Shown piece after piece: positions 15,439-23,116 of a stretch of DNA of 56,818 nt; position 1 is the stretch's first letter; each line of letters opens with the position of its first letter. Made by a program: the position numbers and the translations under genes. Below the pieces are notes generated by a model. That model was not told where the DNA came from, ran no database searches, and was given only the letters and a program-made list of their open reading frames with translations. Source of the stretch: an uncultured Eubacterium sp. (GTDB taxonomy: Bacteria > Bacillota > Clostridia > Lachnospirales > Lachnospiraceae); contig CAJUFM010000009.1 of the NCBI GenBank assembly GCA_910585745.1, forward strand, positions 1 through 56,818, read 5' to 3'.

Positions 15439-18400
15439 ATGTATCATTGCCATATTCATTTTTATTTTGCAGGTCATCCGTGCAGAGCCTTTGAGATCAT
15501 AAAGGAAATGTCCCCGCTTGTACCGTTTACCCATGAGTTCTCGGAAAGTGACAGGCTGGAGGAGAAGCTGACAGCCCAGGCAGATGTGATCCTGGTTAGT
15601 TTGCAGGGAATGGATGCAAAAGAAACAACGCAGATGTTGACTTCAAAAAGAAAAGAGGACACGGAAGTCATATTGCTTGCGGATAGGGAACAGATTCAGG
15701 TTTTGTCAGACAAACTTTCACAATTTACGGATATATGGACGCCGCCACTATCAGATGAGGAGATTCGTTTTCGGTTCCTGAGATGGCAGCAGGCTTATAA
15801 AATGAGCAGAGATTTCTGGGAGACAAGTCATTTTCTGGAGGCGACCATCAACAACGTTCCAAACCTGGTCTGGTATAAGGATAAAGATGGTGTACATGAA
15901 AAGGTAAATGACAGTTTCTGCCAGACGGTAGGGAAGACCAAGAAACAGGTGGAGGGACGCCGCCACGCCTATATCTGGGATGTGGAGGAAGATGATCCAG
16001 CTTGTATAGAGTCGGAACGCCAAGTTATGATGCAAGAAAAAACTTACGTTTCTGAGGAGACCATCAAAACCGGAGAGGGTATGAGACAGCTTACCACCTA
16101 CAAATCGCCATTATATAATGTGGATGGCAGTGTAATGGGGACGGTGGGCGTCGCTATCGATGTGACAAAAGAACGTGAGTATGAGCAGGAGATCATCCGA
16201 AAAAATCAGTCTCTGGAGAAAATATTTACATCCATTGACTGTGGGGTTATGCTTCATACGGAAGATGGAAAACAGATCCTCAGTGTCAACCGGGCAGCGC
16301 TCAAGATCCTGGGATATGAGTCTAAGGAGGAGCTGGAAGCCGGAGGCTTTGATATGGTAGCATCCTCTGTTATGGAAGAAGATAAACCAAAACTTCTGGA
16401 ATCCATCAGAGAGCTAAAGGAAGTGGGAGACAATATCAGTGTGGAGTACCGTGTACAGCACAAAAATGGAGATATTTTACATATTATGGGCAATATCAAA
16501 CTGTTAGAGGAGAACGGTGAACATATTTATCAGCGTTTTCTTCTGGACTGTACAGCCCAGAAGCTGCAGGAAAAGAAAAAAGAAAAGCGTCAGCAGGAGC
16601 TGGTTCAGGCGCTGAGCATCGATTATAACCTTGTCTGTTTCTTTGATCTTGATACCGGGATGGGCTTCCAGGTTCAAAATGATGAGAATATGTTTGTGGA
16701 TGCTTTTGATGAGAAGCTGTCTCTGGAGGAGAGCATGACACAGTATATAGAGAGATTTGTGCATGAGGATGACAGGGACATACTGAGAGAGGCGTCTTCC
16801 CGGGAACTGCTCATAAAAGAGCTGGAAGGAAAGAAGATGTACTCTGTGAATTACCGCATAATAAAAGAGGGTAAGATCAAGTATTTCCAGCTGAAAGTGG
16901 TTCGTGCAGGATCATGGGAGAAAAACCACGGTATTGTTCTCGGATTTCATAGTGTGGATGCGGAGATCCGCAATGAGATGGAACAGAAAAATCTGCTGGA
17001 AGATGCTCTTATGCAGGCAAATCAGGCGAGCAAGGCAAAGAGTGTATTTCTTTCCCACATGTCTCATGACATCCGTACTCCGATGAATGCGATTATTGGT
17101 TTTACGGCTCTGGCGATCACTCATATAGAACAAAAAGAACAGGTAGAGGAATACCTTAAGAAGATCATGACATCAGGAAATCATCTGTTGAGCCTGATCA
17201 ATGACGTTCTGGATATGAGCCGGATCGAAAGCGGCAAGATGCATCTGGAGGAGAAGCTCTGCAGCCTGCCGGATATCCTGCATGAACTTCGTAACATCCT
17301 GCAGTCAGACATCCGTGCCAAACAGCTGGAACTGTATCTGGATGCCGTGGATGTTATGAATGAGGAGATATACTGTGATAAGCTGAGGTTAAACCAGGTG
17401 CTTTTGAATCTGTTAAGTAATGCGGTCAAGTATACGACAGCGGGTGGTATCGTCAGTGTGAGGGTGACAGAAAAACCAGGGGCTCCAGCCGGTTATGCAA
17501 ATTATGAGTTTAGTATAAAAGATACCGGCATCGGTATGAGTGAAGAATTCGTATTACATATTTTTGAACCTTTTGAGAGAGAACGGACCACAACTATCAG
17601 CGGTATAGAGGGAGCCGGTCTTGGAATGGCGATCACGAAAAATATCGTGGATATGATGAATGGAACTATTGATGTAAAGAGTGAGCAGGGGGTAGGAACC
17701 GAATTTACTGTATCCTTTACATTCCGTCTCAGTTCCGAAACAAAATCTTATCAGGAGATTCCAGAGCTTAAAAACTGCAGGGCGCTGGTTGTAGATGATG
17801 ATTTTAATACCTGCGACAGCGTATCTTTTATGCTGGGGCAGCTCGGGCTGCGGGCAGAATGGACTTTATCAGGAAAGGAAGCGGTGCTGCGTACCCGCCA
17901 GGCCTCTATGAGGGGGGACTGCTACAGTGTATATATCATTGATTGGCTTCTTCCTGATATGAATGGCATCGAAGTCACCCGGAGAATCCGGAAGGAGATG
18001 GGGGAGGATGTGCCAGTGATCGTACTGACCGCATATGACTGGTCGGATATCGAGAGCGAGGCGAAGGAGGCAGGTGTAACGGCATTCTGCAGTAAACCTC
18101 TGTTTATGTCGGAACTCAGCAGTTGTCTAAATTCCGTTGTAAATGCAGAGGATATGGAAGCCAAGGAAGATGACGACGAGGCAATGGAACTCCCGACGGG
18201 AAGGATCCTTCTGGCTGAGGATAATGAACTGAACCAGGAAATTGCCGTGGCAATATTAGAAGAGGCCGGGCTCAGCGTCGAGGTGGCAGGAAATGGACAG
18301 ATTGCCGTGGAAATGCTGGAAAAATCGGAACCGGATCATTACCAGCTGATCCTCATGGATGTTAAGATGCCGGTGATGAACGGCTACGATGCAACGAAAG

Positions 18401-18573
18401 CGATTCGGAAGCTGGAAAATAAGAAATTGTCGTCGATACCGATCTTTGCAATGACCGCCAATGCCTTTGAAGAAGACAAGCGAGAGGCTTTAAAATGTGG
18501 GATGAACGGTCATTTGGCAAAGCCGATCGATGTGGAAAAACTGTTTAAGCTGTTAAAGAAAGTACTGAGCTGA
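15439..18573 (+). CDS. Soluble hybrid sensor histidine kinase with two receiver domains
   Basis: 1044 aa from ATG 15439, chosen for the AGGAGG 8 nt upstream over ATG 15403. No membrane segment. Order: receiver-like N-terminus (1-120), PAS (about 135-245; NNVPNLVWYKDKDGVHEKVN), second PAS (about 255-375; SIDCGVMLHTEDG), a third PAS-like segment, HisKA with phospho-acceptor His in LSHMSHDIRTPMNAIIGF, HATPase with NLLSNAVKY, DTGIGMSEE and GAGLGMAI, then two receivers. Receiver 1 has VVDDDFN and the phospho-acceptor in IIDWLLPDMNG; receiver 2 has LAEDNELN and LMDVKMPVMNG. No output domain, so the phosphate would pass elsewhere; the LytTR gene downstream lacks a receiver. It may instead regulate by protein contact. 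Confidence 0.93.
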   Translation: MYHCHIHFYFAGHPCRAFEIIKEMSPLVPFTHEFSESDRLEEKLTAQADVILVSLQGMDAKETTQMLTSKRKEDTEVILLADREQIQVLSDKLSQFTDIWTPPLSDEEIRFRFLRWQQAYKMSRDFWETSHFLEATINNVPNLVWYKDKDGVHEKVNDSFCQTVGKTKKQVEGRRHAYIWDVEEDDPACIESERQVMMQEKTYVSEETIKTGEGMRQLTTYKSPLYNVDGSVMGTVGVAIDVTKEREYEQEIIRKNQSLEKIFTSIDCGVMLHTEDGKQILSVNRAALKILGYESKEELEAGGFDMVASSVMEEDKPKLLESIRELKEVGDNISVEYRVQHKNGDILHIMGNIKLLEENGEHIYQRFLLDCTAQKLQEKKKEKRQQELVQALSIDYNLVCFFDLDTGMGFQVQNDENMFVDAFDEKLSLEESMTQYIERFVHEDDRDILREASSRELLIKELEGKKMYSVNYRIIKEGKIKYFQLKVVRAGSWEKNHGIVLGFHSVDAEIRNEMEQKNLLEDALMQANQASKAKSVFLSHMSHDIRTPMNAIIGFTALAITHIEQKEQVEEYLKKIMTSGNHLLSLINDVLDMSRIESGKMHLEEKLCSLPDILHELRNILQSDIRAKQLELYLDAVDVMNEEIYCDKLRLNQVLLNLLSNAVKYTTAGGIVSVRVTEKPGAPAGYANYEFSIKDTGIGMSEEFVLHIFEPFERERTTTISGIEGAGLGMAITKNIVDMMNGTIDVKSEQGVGTEFTVSFTFRLSSETKSYQEIPELKNCRALVVDDDFNTCDSVSFMLGQLGLRAEWTLSGKEAVLRTRQASMRGDCYSVYIIDWLLPDMNGIEVTRRIRKEMGEDVPVIVLTAYDWSDIESEAKEAGVTAFCSKPLFMSELSSCLNSVVNAEDMEAKEDDDEAMELPTGRILLAEDNELNQEIAVAILEEAGLSVEVAGNGQIAVEMLEKSEPDHYQLILMDVKMPVMNGYDATKAIRKLENKKLSSIPIFAMTANAFEEDKREALKCGMNGHLAKPIDVEKLFKLLKKVLS

Positions 18574-18725
18574 AATAAAAAATTTCAACAAAGTTCAAAT
18601 GCTGGAAAGCAGGTAGAAGCGGTGAACCCATAAGAAGATTCTGTGGTTCCCCAAGGAGCTGCAAGACTTCATATCGTAAGAAGCTTATAAAAATGTAAAA
18701 AGTGGGAATAAAAAGGAAAAAATTG
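18574..18725 (+). other. Intergenic stretch upstream of the LytTR leader
   Basis: No start-plus-ribosome-site ORF and no strong hairpin seen. It precedes the promoter at 18726, so the gap between the kinase and LytTR genes (18574-18898) holds this stretch, a promoter and a terminated leader. Confidence 0.5.
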
Positions 18726-18754
18726 TTGCAAAACAAATAGAGATATGCTATACT
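18726..18754 (+). promoter_or_regulatory. Strong sigma-A-type promoter ahead of a short terminated leader
   Basis: TTGCAA (18726-18731), 17-bp spacer, TATACT (18749-18754). Transcription would start near 18761. Confidence 0.8.
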
Positions 18755-18760
18755 AACGAA

Positions 18761-18822
18761 GTATCTTATCAGCAGTGCCTTAGTACTGCCAGCTCCCTGC
18801 GCAAGCAGGGAGCATTTTTTTT
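18761..18822 (+). ncRNA. Short leader RNA or attenuator with strong terminator, upstream of LytTR-recombinase genes
   Basis: The expected transcript has a first hairpin GCAGT/ACTGC and then a perfect 9-bp stem GCTCCCTGC-GCAA-GCAGGGAGC (18792-18813) followed by A and eight T. The default transcript would therefore be about 60 nt. Read-through would be needed to reach LytTR (18899) and the recombinase, so it may be an attenuator gating recombinase expression, or a stand-alone small RNA. The exact 5' end is estimated. Confidence 0.6.
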
Positions 18823-18898
18823 GGGGTTATTTTTACCATAAATTACCACTTGTATTGCCACAGCACCTCTTTGTAAAATGGATATGGAGGTGTTAGAG

Positions 18899-19171
18899 AT
18901 GGAAGAGTTGGACTCGGTATTCTGGATTAGGATCAATGGCGTACTCTATGGAAAGACTATCGAAGAAATAGCATATTTCAAATTGATGTGGCCCTGGGTG
19001 AAAATGGTGGCTGTGGACGAAGAGTTCAGTTTCTGGGAGTCATTGGCTCAGGTTCAGAAAAAAGTGGAAAAACAGTCACAGGATTTTATACGTGTAAGCA
19101 GACGTTATTACATAAATGTGTGTTATGTCAAAGATTTTACATATTTTTTTATAAATCAGCCTAAGCAATAA
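18899..19171 (+). CDS. Stand-alone LytTR DNA-binding protein
   Basis: 90 aa from ATG 18899, with GGAGG 8 nt upstream; ATGs at 18878 and 18884 lack this. The chain is one LytTR-type domain: EIAYFKLMWPWVKMVAVDEE, then a charged helix, then QDFIRVSRRYYINVCYVKDF, the F-I-R-x-x-R-x-Y-x-x-N-x-x-x-V signature of LytTR C-termini. No receiver or membrane part. The next gene starts within 60 nt and leads into the recombinase, so it probably regulates this element's own transcripts (inference). Confidence 0.8.
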   Translation: MEELDSVFWIRINGVLYGKTIEEIAYFKLMWPWVKMVAVDEEFSFWESLAQVQKKVEKQSQDFIRVSRRYYINVCYVKDFTYFFINQPKQ

Positions 19172-19196
19172 GAATATGTAAAGAAAGATCCTGCAT

Positions 19197-19430
19197 ATGA
19201 TGTATAAAGCTGAAGCTGGATGGTTTATCATGAATAAGGAAACATTCGATCAGGCAATTACATTTCATGAAAGTGTTACAATTCCAATAGAGATGAAAGA
19301 TTCTATTGATCGTCTTTTGAAAAGAGGTGTTTATAAGGAGCTGCATCGGAGAAAAATGCTATCGGATGGGCAGCTTGACATGTTATTATCCTATCATGAT
19401 ATGATCGGAGACAGTGCAGATGAAAAATAA
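19197..19430 (+). CDS. SHOCT-like small protein preceding a serine recombinase
   Basis: 77 aa from 19197, or 66 aa from ATG 19230 (MNKETFDQAI), which is the more typical N-terminus. The C-terminal half, LLKRGVYKELHRRKMLSDGQ followed by LDMLLS, has the short-helix L-x-x-x-x-x-L-S/T-D/E-x-Q-L/F pattern of SHOCT domains. Such proteins often precede large serine recombinases in clostridial elements. The stop overlaps the recombinase start region, so translation is coupled. Function unknown; a recombination helper is possible. Confidence 0.7.
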   Translation: MMYKAEAGWFIMNKETFDQAITFHESVTIPIEMKDSIDRLLKRGVYKELHRRKMLSDGQLDMLLSYHDMIGDSADEK

Positions 19431-21039
19431 ACTGCGGGTTGCGGCATATGCGAGAGTATCTACAGAAAAGGATGATCAGGCTAATTCTTTGGCCAGCCAG
19501 AAAAATTATTTTGCAGATTATATCGGCAGACAGAGCGGTATGGAACTTAGTAACGTGTATTTTGATGAGGGGATCAGCGGTACACAGACGAGGAAACGCT
19601 CTGGATTTAATCAGATGATCCAAGATGCACTCAATGGGAATTTCAACCTCATTCTGACAAAAGAGGTCTCCCGTTTTGCAAGAAATACGGTGGACACCCT
19701 TTTTTATACGAGGGAACTAAAAAAGGCAGGAGTTGGTGTGATCTTTACCATTGATCATATTGATACCCGCCAGAGCGACGGCGAGCTGCGCCTGACAATT
19801 ATGGCAAGTCTCGCCCAGGAGGAGAGCAGGAAGACCTCAGAACGTGTCAAATGGGGACAGCAGAGGCGGATGGAGCAGGGGGTTGTCTTTGGCAGGGATC
19901 TGCTGGGCTATCGGGTAAAAGATGGCGTTCTGTCTGTAAACCCTGAGGAAGTTCCTGTTATCAAAGCCATATTTCACAAGTATACAAATGAGGGGAAAGG
20001 GACGCATGTCATAGCTAGAGAACTCACAGAGGAAGGCTATAGACCGAAACGGAATTCCAGATGGTCCGCCTCGGTGATCCTCAGGATCCTGAGGAATGAA
20101 AAATATGTGGGGGATCTATGCCAGAAGAAAACATTTACGCCGGATTATCTGACTCACAAAAAGAAATATAACCGTGGTGAAGAGGAAAAGATTTTCATAA
20201 AAGGCCACCATGAGGCGATCATAGATCGTGACCTTTGGAACCGGACCCAGGCAGAACTAAAAGGGCGTTCTCCGTCTGCTGCCCGGAAATCAAGACATAG
20301 CAGCCGTTACTGGTGCAGTGGTAAAATCTGTTGCGGAGAATGTGGCAGCAAGTTTGTAAGCAGGACGAAGAAACAGCAGACAAGTACATATAAGGCATGG
20401 CGGTGTTATCAGACAGCGAATCACGGCATGTTAAAAATGGATGCGGAAGGAAAGATGACTGGCTGTCATAATAATTCTATTAATGAAAAGGCACTGCTTG
20501 CCTGTATGAAATATTGTGTCAGTCTTGTATGCCAAAACCGGGAACAACTACACAAGGAAATTCTTTCCAGTATTCAGTCTGTTTGCGGAGAGCAGGTTAC
20601 TGCCATAGATGAAGGTAGAATCCGACAAAAGATAGGGACCATTGAGGAAAAGAAACGGAAATCGATTGATGCCATGCTGGAGGGAATACTTACCAAAGAA
20701 GATTTGAAAAAGCAGAAAGAATGGTATGACAACGAGGTTTCCCGCCTGCAGACGCTGCTTACAGAAAATGGGAAGAATAACAGACAGTATAGCAAAAAGC
20801 AAGAAACAGTTGAATTGGAGAAAACGCTGGATGAAATTTTGTGCTTTCACGGGGATAATGAAATGTTGTACCGTGAGATACTGGAGAAGATTGTGGTTTA
20901 CCGGGAATTTGAACGGGGGTGCTGCCGCCTTGTTGTATGGTTCAAATCCCTGCCTTTTGGCATACGCTTGAAAATCAGATCCATGGGTAAGGGGAATGAA
21001 TATCATACGGAGATATTGGAGTGTGAATTTGTATCGTGA
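19420..21039 (+). CDS. Large serine recombinase of element B
   Basis: 539 aa from ATG 19420 (CGGAG 9 nt upstream). Resolvase domain: RVAAYARVSTEKDDQANSLA with the nucleophile serine, FDEGISGTQTRKRSGFNQMI, and LTKEVSRFARNTVDTL. The recombinase domain runs to about residue 285 (HVIARELTEEGYRPKRNSRW, RILRNEKYVGDL). A zinc ribbon (CCGECGSKF to CHNNS) precedes a C-terminal coiled coil. It lies 750 bp from the right attachment site. Likely role: recombination at the CC core next to the TEELAH codons of cotJC, and probably mobilisation of element A in trans. Confidence 0.94.
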   Translation: MKNKLRVAAYARVSTEKDDQANSLASQKNYFADYIGRQSGMELSNVYFDEGISGTQTRKRSGFNQMIQDALNGNFNLILTKEVSRFARNTVDTLFYTRELKKAGVGVIFTIDHIDTRQSDGELRLTIMASLAQEESRKTSERVKWGQQRRMEQGVVFGRDLLGYRVKDGVLSVNPEEVPVIKAIFHKYTNEGKGTHVIARELTEEGYRPKRNSRWSASVILRILRNEKYVGDLCQKKTFTPDYLTHKKKYNRGEEEKIFIKGHHEAIIDRDLWNRTQAELKGRSPSAARKSRHSSRYWCSGKICCGECGSKFVSRTKKQQTSTYKAWRCYQTANHGMLKMDAEGKMTGCHNNSINEKALLACMKYCVSLVCQNREQLHKEILSSIQSVCGEQVTAIDEGRIRQKIGTIEEKKRKSIDAMLEGILTKEDLKKQKEWYDNEVSRLQTLLTENGKNNRQYSKKQETVELEKTLDEILCFHGDNEMLYREILEKIVVYREFERGCCRLVVWFKSLPFGIRLKIRSMGKGNEYHTEILECEFVS

Positions 21040-21113
21040 ATGTAGCCAGGCGGCGCAGATTTACCAGAGTATAAGTTGCCGCCGCCTGTTTATGTTCGAG
21101 AGTTTTAAGGGGG

Positions 21114-21401
21114 CTATTTTTTAAGTCCAACAGAGAGCACTCCATGTAAAGGATTAAAAATAGGAAGCCCTTCATGATTTAATATTTTAAGGAAATCTCT
21201 TGCTGCTCCCATTCCGCATTGAATAATCTCTTTTGCATCATTAGATTTATTAGTTGCTTCAAAGATATAGTAATCATTTTTAATAATTTTTCCAGCATCA
21301 CTATGTTTTATCTGACCCGCCAATAATTGGATATGAGCCATGGGTGTCACATTATATTTTTCAATAATCCACCGCCTTTTTTCCGTACTTCTACAATCCA
21401 T
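21114..21401 (-). CDS. Hypothetical 95-aa protein in element B
   Basis: A good minus-strand ribosome site (AGGAGA) precedes the ATG at 21401. The product is basic at the N-terminus (MDCRSTEKRRWIIEKYNVTP), then has a mixed helical body with KEIIQCGMGAARDFLKIL. No signal peptide, no membrane segment, no family recognised. It is convergent with the recombinase (74 bp between stops). It is followed, toward the right end of the element, by 200-300 bases of AT-rich non-coding DNA. Confidence 0.6.
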   Translation of the reverse strand: MDCRSTEKRRWIIEKYNVTPMAHIQLLAGQIKHSDAGKIIKNDYYIFEATNKSNDAKEIIQCGMGAARDFLKILNHEGLPIFNPLHGVLSVGLKK

Positions 21402-21695
21402 AAAGTTATCTCTCCTTATAATCTAATACGGCAAACTTAGAAATGAAAGGTTGCCAATTATAAATATTTGTCTATATCAATCATAGCATATTTTTAAAAT
21501 ATATTCATGTTTTTTCTTTAATAATTATAGAAGTATTTTGGATATGTTTTATGTAGCATATACAATAGACTCGGGATGTGATTTAATTTACTTCCATTAA
21601 CTTTACAATTAAAATGAAATATAATGTATCAAAACGCACCGTTGTTGAAAAATATATGTGTGGTTTAGTGTAGAGATGAGATTATGCTTAGTTAA
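21402..21695. other. AT-rich non-coding stretch near the right end of element B
   Basis: Nothing coding is supported apart from a minus-strand open frame that is read-through from cotJC segment 1 across the relic at 21696-21757. It probably contains the promoter of the 95-aa gene. Confidence 0.5.
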
Positions 21696-21757
21696 AAAAT
21701 GACTGGGCATTTTTTTCGGTTTTACAATCTTTGGTGAGAGGAATTGTATCATTTTCT
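21696..21757 (-). pseudogene. Relic of a SIR2-type gene
   Basis: The minus-strand translation FLSPKIVKPKKMPSHFLT resembles ILSPKIIRPKEKCPKHFLT of the intact SIR2-type protein in element A (about 12287-12343). At the DNA level the two share an identical 17-base run AATCTTTGGTGAGAGGA and a matching GGGCATTT block. No other part of the gene is recognisable around it. It suggests that element B or an ancestor once carried a related SIR2 gene at the same position. Confidence 0.6.
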
Positions 21758-21760
21758 CAT

Positions 21761-21791
21761 CCCCCATACGCAACTTCACCACCGATACCCC
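21761..21791 (-). other. Right attachment site of element B
   Basis: The arm CCCCATACGCAACTTC and ACCACCGATACC leads into CC (21790-21791), then cotJC segment 1 continues as AATATCCGTC. The arm nearly duplicates 14362-14388. Confidence 0.8.
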
Positions 21792-21974
21792 AATATCCGT
21801 CAATACCCCCGCAACTTTCCGGTTTGTATTGGAATACCGTTGGGACAGATAGCGCATAGCAGCTCCAACTTCGCCGTCGGGACCTCCGAACTGGCTTATG
21901 ATTACTTTTGCAATCTCAGCATTTGGTCTCGATATATTTACTGGGTATTGTAGTCTTTTTTCATAATTCCACAT
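21790..21974 (-). CDS. cotJC: cotJC segment 1 of 3 (N-terminal third of interrupted gene)
   Basis: Begins with the normal CotJC N-terminus MWNYEKRLQYPVNI, 3 nt after the cotJB stop. It continues through AKVIISQFGGPDGEVGAAMR (the glutamate of PDGE is a di-manganese ligand position) to VAGVLTDIG, where homology ends at the CC core. The frame then stays open through element B sequence to a stop at 21609, adding about 60 foreign residues including the attachment arm. Unexcised, the cell would make only this truncated fusion. Joined at CC to segment 2 the frame reads LTDI-G-TEELAH. The three segments sum to 202 codons plus stop, close to the roughly 190 residues of CotJC. Confidence 0.9.
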
Positions 21975-21977
21975 AAA

Positions 21978-22235
21978 TCAGCATCCCCCTTCCCATGGCC
22001 ATGGTCCTTCTACCCAGGTCCAGCCATTGTCTACGTTAACATTTTCATTGACCAGGGGACCGAAGTAACGAGTGTATTCCTCTGCCGCTTCTTTATATAG
22101 TTTTTTATACTTCTTATAATACATCAAAGCGTCTTCATCGGTGGGATGGGTGTCCAGATAGAGAACAACGTCGTCTATGGCAAATCCAAGTTCCTGGACG
22201 TAACGGAGCATTTTTTCTTTGTCTGCCTGATTCAT
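21978..22235 (-). CDS. cotJB: CotJB spore-coat protein
   Basis: 85 aa. Typical CotJB features: LRYVQELGFAIDDVVLYLDT, then HPTDEDALMYYKKYKKLYKE, and a tryptophan/proline-rich tail (WTWVEGPWPWEGGC). CotJB is needed with CotJA and CotJC for inner spore-coat deposition in Bacillus. The start overlaps the cotJA stop by 4 nt, and the stop is 3 nt before cotJC segment 1, so the operon order cotJA-cotJB-cotJC is intact up to the insertion point. Confidence 0.93.
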   Translation of the reverse strand: MNQADKEKMLRYVQELGFAIDDVVLYLDTHPTDEDALMYYKKYKKLYKEAAEEYTRYFGPLVNENVNVDNGWTWVEGPWPWEGGC

Positions 22236-22507
22236 CTCATACCCCTCCTGTAATGATTGTTGTCATAATGGTTCGCGTTTCTGCCAGCAAAATGGGAACA
22301 GGCAGCCCTGGAACCTTCAAATGGTAAAACCAGCTCTTCAAAGATGGTACCATGTTTCAATGCACTGCAGCCGTCCATTACGTTCTGCCATTTCTGCCAG
22401 GGAACATACGCCATGGCAAGACTTTTTTTGTCCTTTGGCGGTTTGGGAGGCATAGGAGGCGTATCCGGATGTTCACAGCCACAGGAGTTCATGTAGCGGT
22501 TATTCAT
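22232..22507 (-). CDS. cotJA: CotJA spore-coat protein
   Basis: 91 aa, first gene of the cotJ operon. Proline-rich start (PDTPPMPPKPPKDKK), then SLAMAYVPWQKWQNVMDGCS and HGTIFEELVLPFEG, the conserved CotJA core. AAGGAGA precedes the ATG. In Bacillus the operon is made in the mother cell under sigma-E. A CATAAATT box (minus strand, 22537-22544) at a suitable distance is compatible with a sigma-E-like -10, but no firm -35 is seen. Confidence 0.93.
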   Translation of the reverse strand: MNNRYMNSCGCEHPDTPPMPPKPPKDKKSLAMAYVPWQKWQNVMDGCSALKHGTIFEELVLPFEGSRAACSHFAGRNANHYDNNHYRRGMR

Positions 22508-22592
22508 AAGGAATCTCCTTGTTTGTCTTTTATTATAATTTATGACAAAATTCGCGGTGGGTGAAAAAAATTAAAAAATTTCAAAAAAATTG

Positions 22593-22621
22593 TTGACAAA
22601 ATGATTAGTTTCGTTTATGAT
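22593..22621 (+). promoter_or_regulatory. Promoter of the perR-like gene
   Basis: TTGACA (22593-22598), 17 bp, TATGAT (22616-22621), near consensus. It rules out translation starts upstream of about 22628. Confidence 0.85.
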
Positions 22622-22629
22622 GATATCAG

Positions 22630-22644
22630 TAACAATTACTATTA
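22630..22644 (+). promoter_or_regulatory. Putative Per/Fur box (autoregulation)
   Basis: TAACAATTACTATTA is a 7-1-7 imperfect palindrome like the PerR/Fur box TTATAATNATTATAA. It lies just after the -10, where a bound repressor would block transcription. Confidence 0.5.
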
Positions 22645-22663
22645 TCAAAATGAGGTGAATACC

Positions 22664-23050
22664 TTGGCTGGAATCAAGTACAGTAGACAGAGAGAAGCGA
22701 TCCTTGCTTACCTGCATTCTACCAAAGAACATCCTACAGCAGAAAAGGTATATATGGAATTGAGAGCACAATTTCCAAAGCTTAGTCTTGGTACCGTGTA
22801 CCGAAACCTTAATTTGCTGGCAGAATCCGGTGAAATTCTTCGACTGAGCTGCGGAGACAGTACAGATCATTTTGATGCTACTGTTACACCGCATTACCAT
22901 TTTGTTTGCAGGAAATGCGATAAGATCCTGGACCTGGAGATGTCCTCTCTTGGTTTTATCGAAGAAAGGGCAGCAGAGAACTTTCAGGGAAAGGTTCAGG
23001 GACACCAGGTATATTTTTATGGTGAGTGTGAGGACTGCATGTCGACATAA
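22664..23050 (+). CDS. Fur-family regulator, PerR-like
   Basis: 128 aa from TTG 22664 (GAGGTG 7 nt upstream). The longer reading from 22601 begins before the predicted transcription start. Winged helix: KYSRQREAILAYL, then HPTAEKVYMELRAQFPKLSL and GTVYRNLNLLAESGEI. The metal and dimer region has DHFDATVTPHYHFVCRKCDK and a second Cys pair ECEDC, giving the structural zinc C-x-x-C set. A peroxide-sensing repressor is likely. It sits 66 nt upstream of a rubrerythrin, the typical PerR target in clostridia. Zur or Fur function cannot be excluded from sequence alone. Confidence 0.88.
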   Translation: MAGIKYSRQREAILAYLHSTKEHPTAEKVYMELRAQFPKLSLGTVYRNLNLLAESGEILRLSCGDSTDHFDATVTPHYHFVCRKCDKILDLEMSSLGFIEERAAENFQGKVQGHQVYFYGECEDCMST

Positions 23051-23116
23051 AGTTTATGCTGACCCTTTGTCAGATGAACTTCAAAATAAAATTAAAATTT
23101 TAAAGGAGAGATAAGG

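Larger units (their letters stand above)
14391..21791. mobile_element. Element B: 7.4-kb serine-recombinase element in tandem with element A
   Basis: Runs from the junction at 14391 to the CC core at 21790-21791. Cargo on the plus strand: Fic protein, hybrid histidine kinase, LytTR protein, small protein, large serine recombinase. A 95-aa minus-strand gene and a SIR2-gene relic lie near the right end. The recombinase is near the right attachment site. Excision of A plus B together (11,709 bp) leaves a single CC and restores the cotJC frame. Confidence 0.75.

Noticed and set aside
21609..21974. Complete 121-aa protein from the cotJB-proximal ATG
   Set aside because: Only the first 61-62 residues are CotJC; the rest is translated attachment arm and a SIR2 relic.
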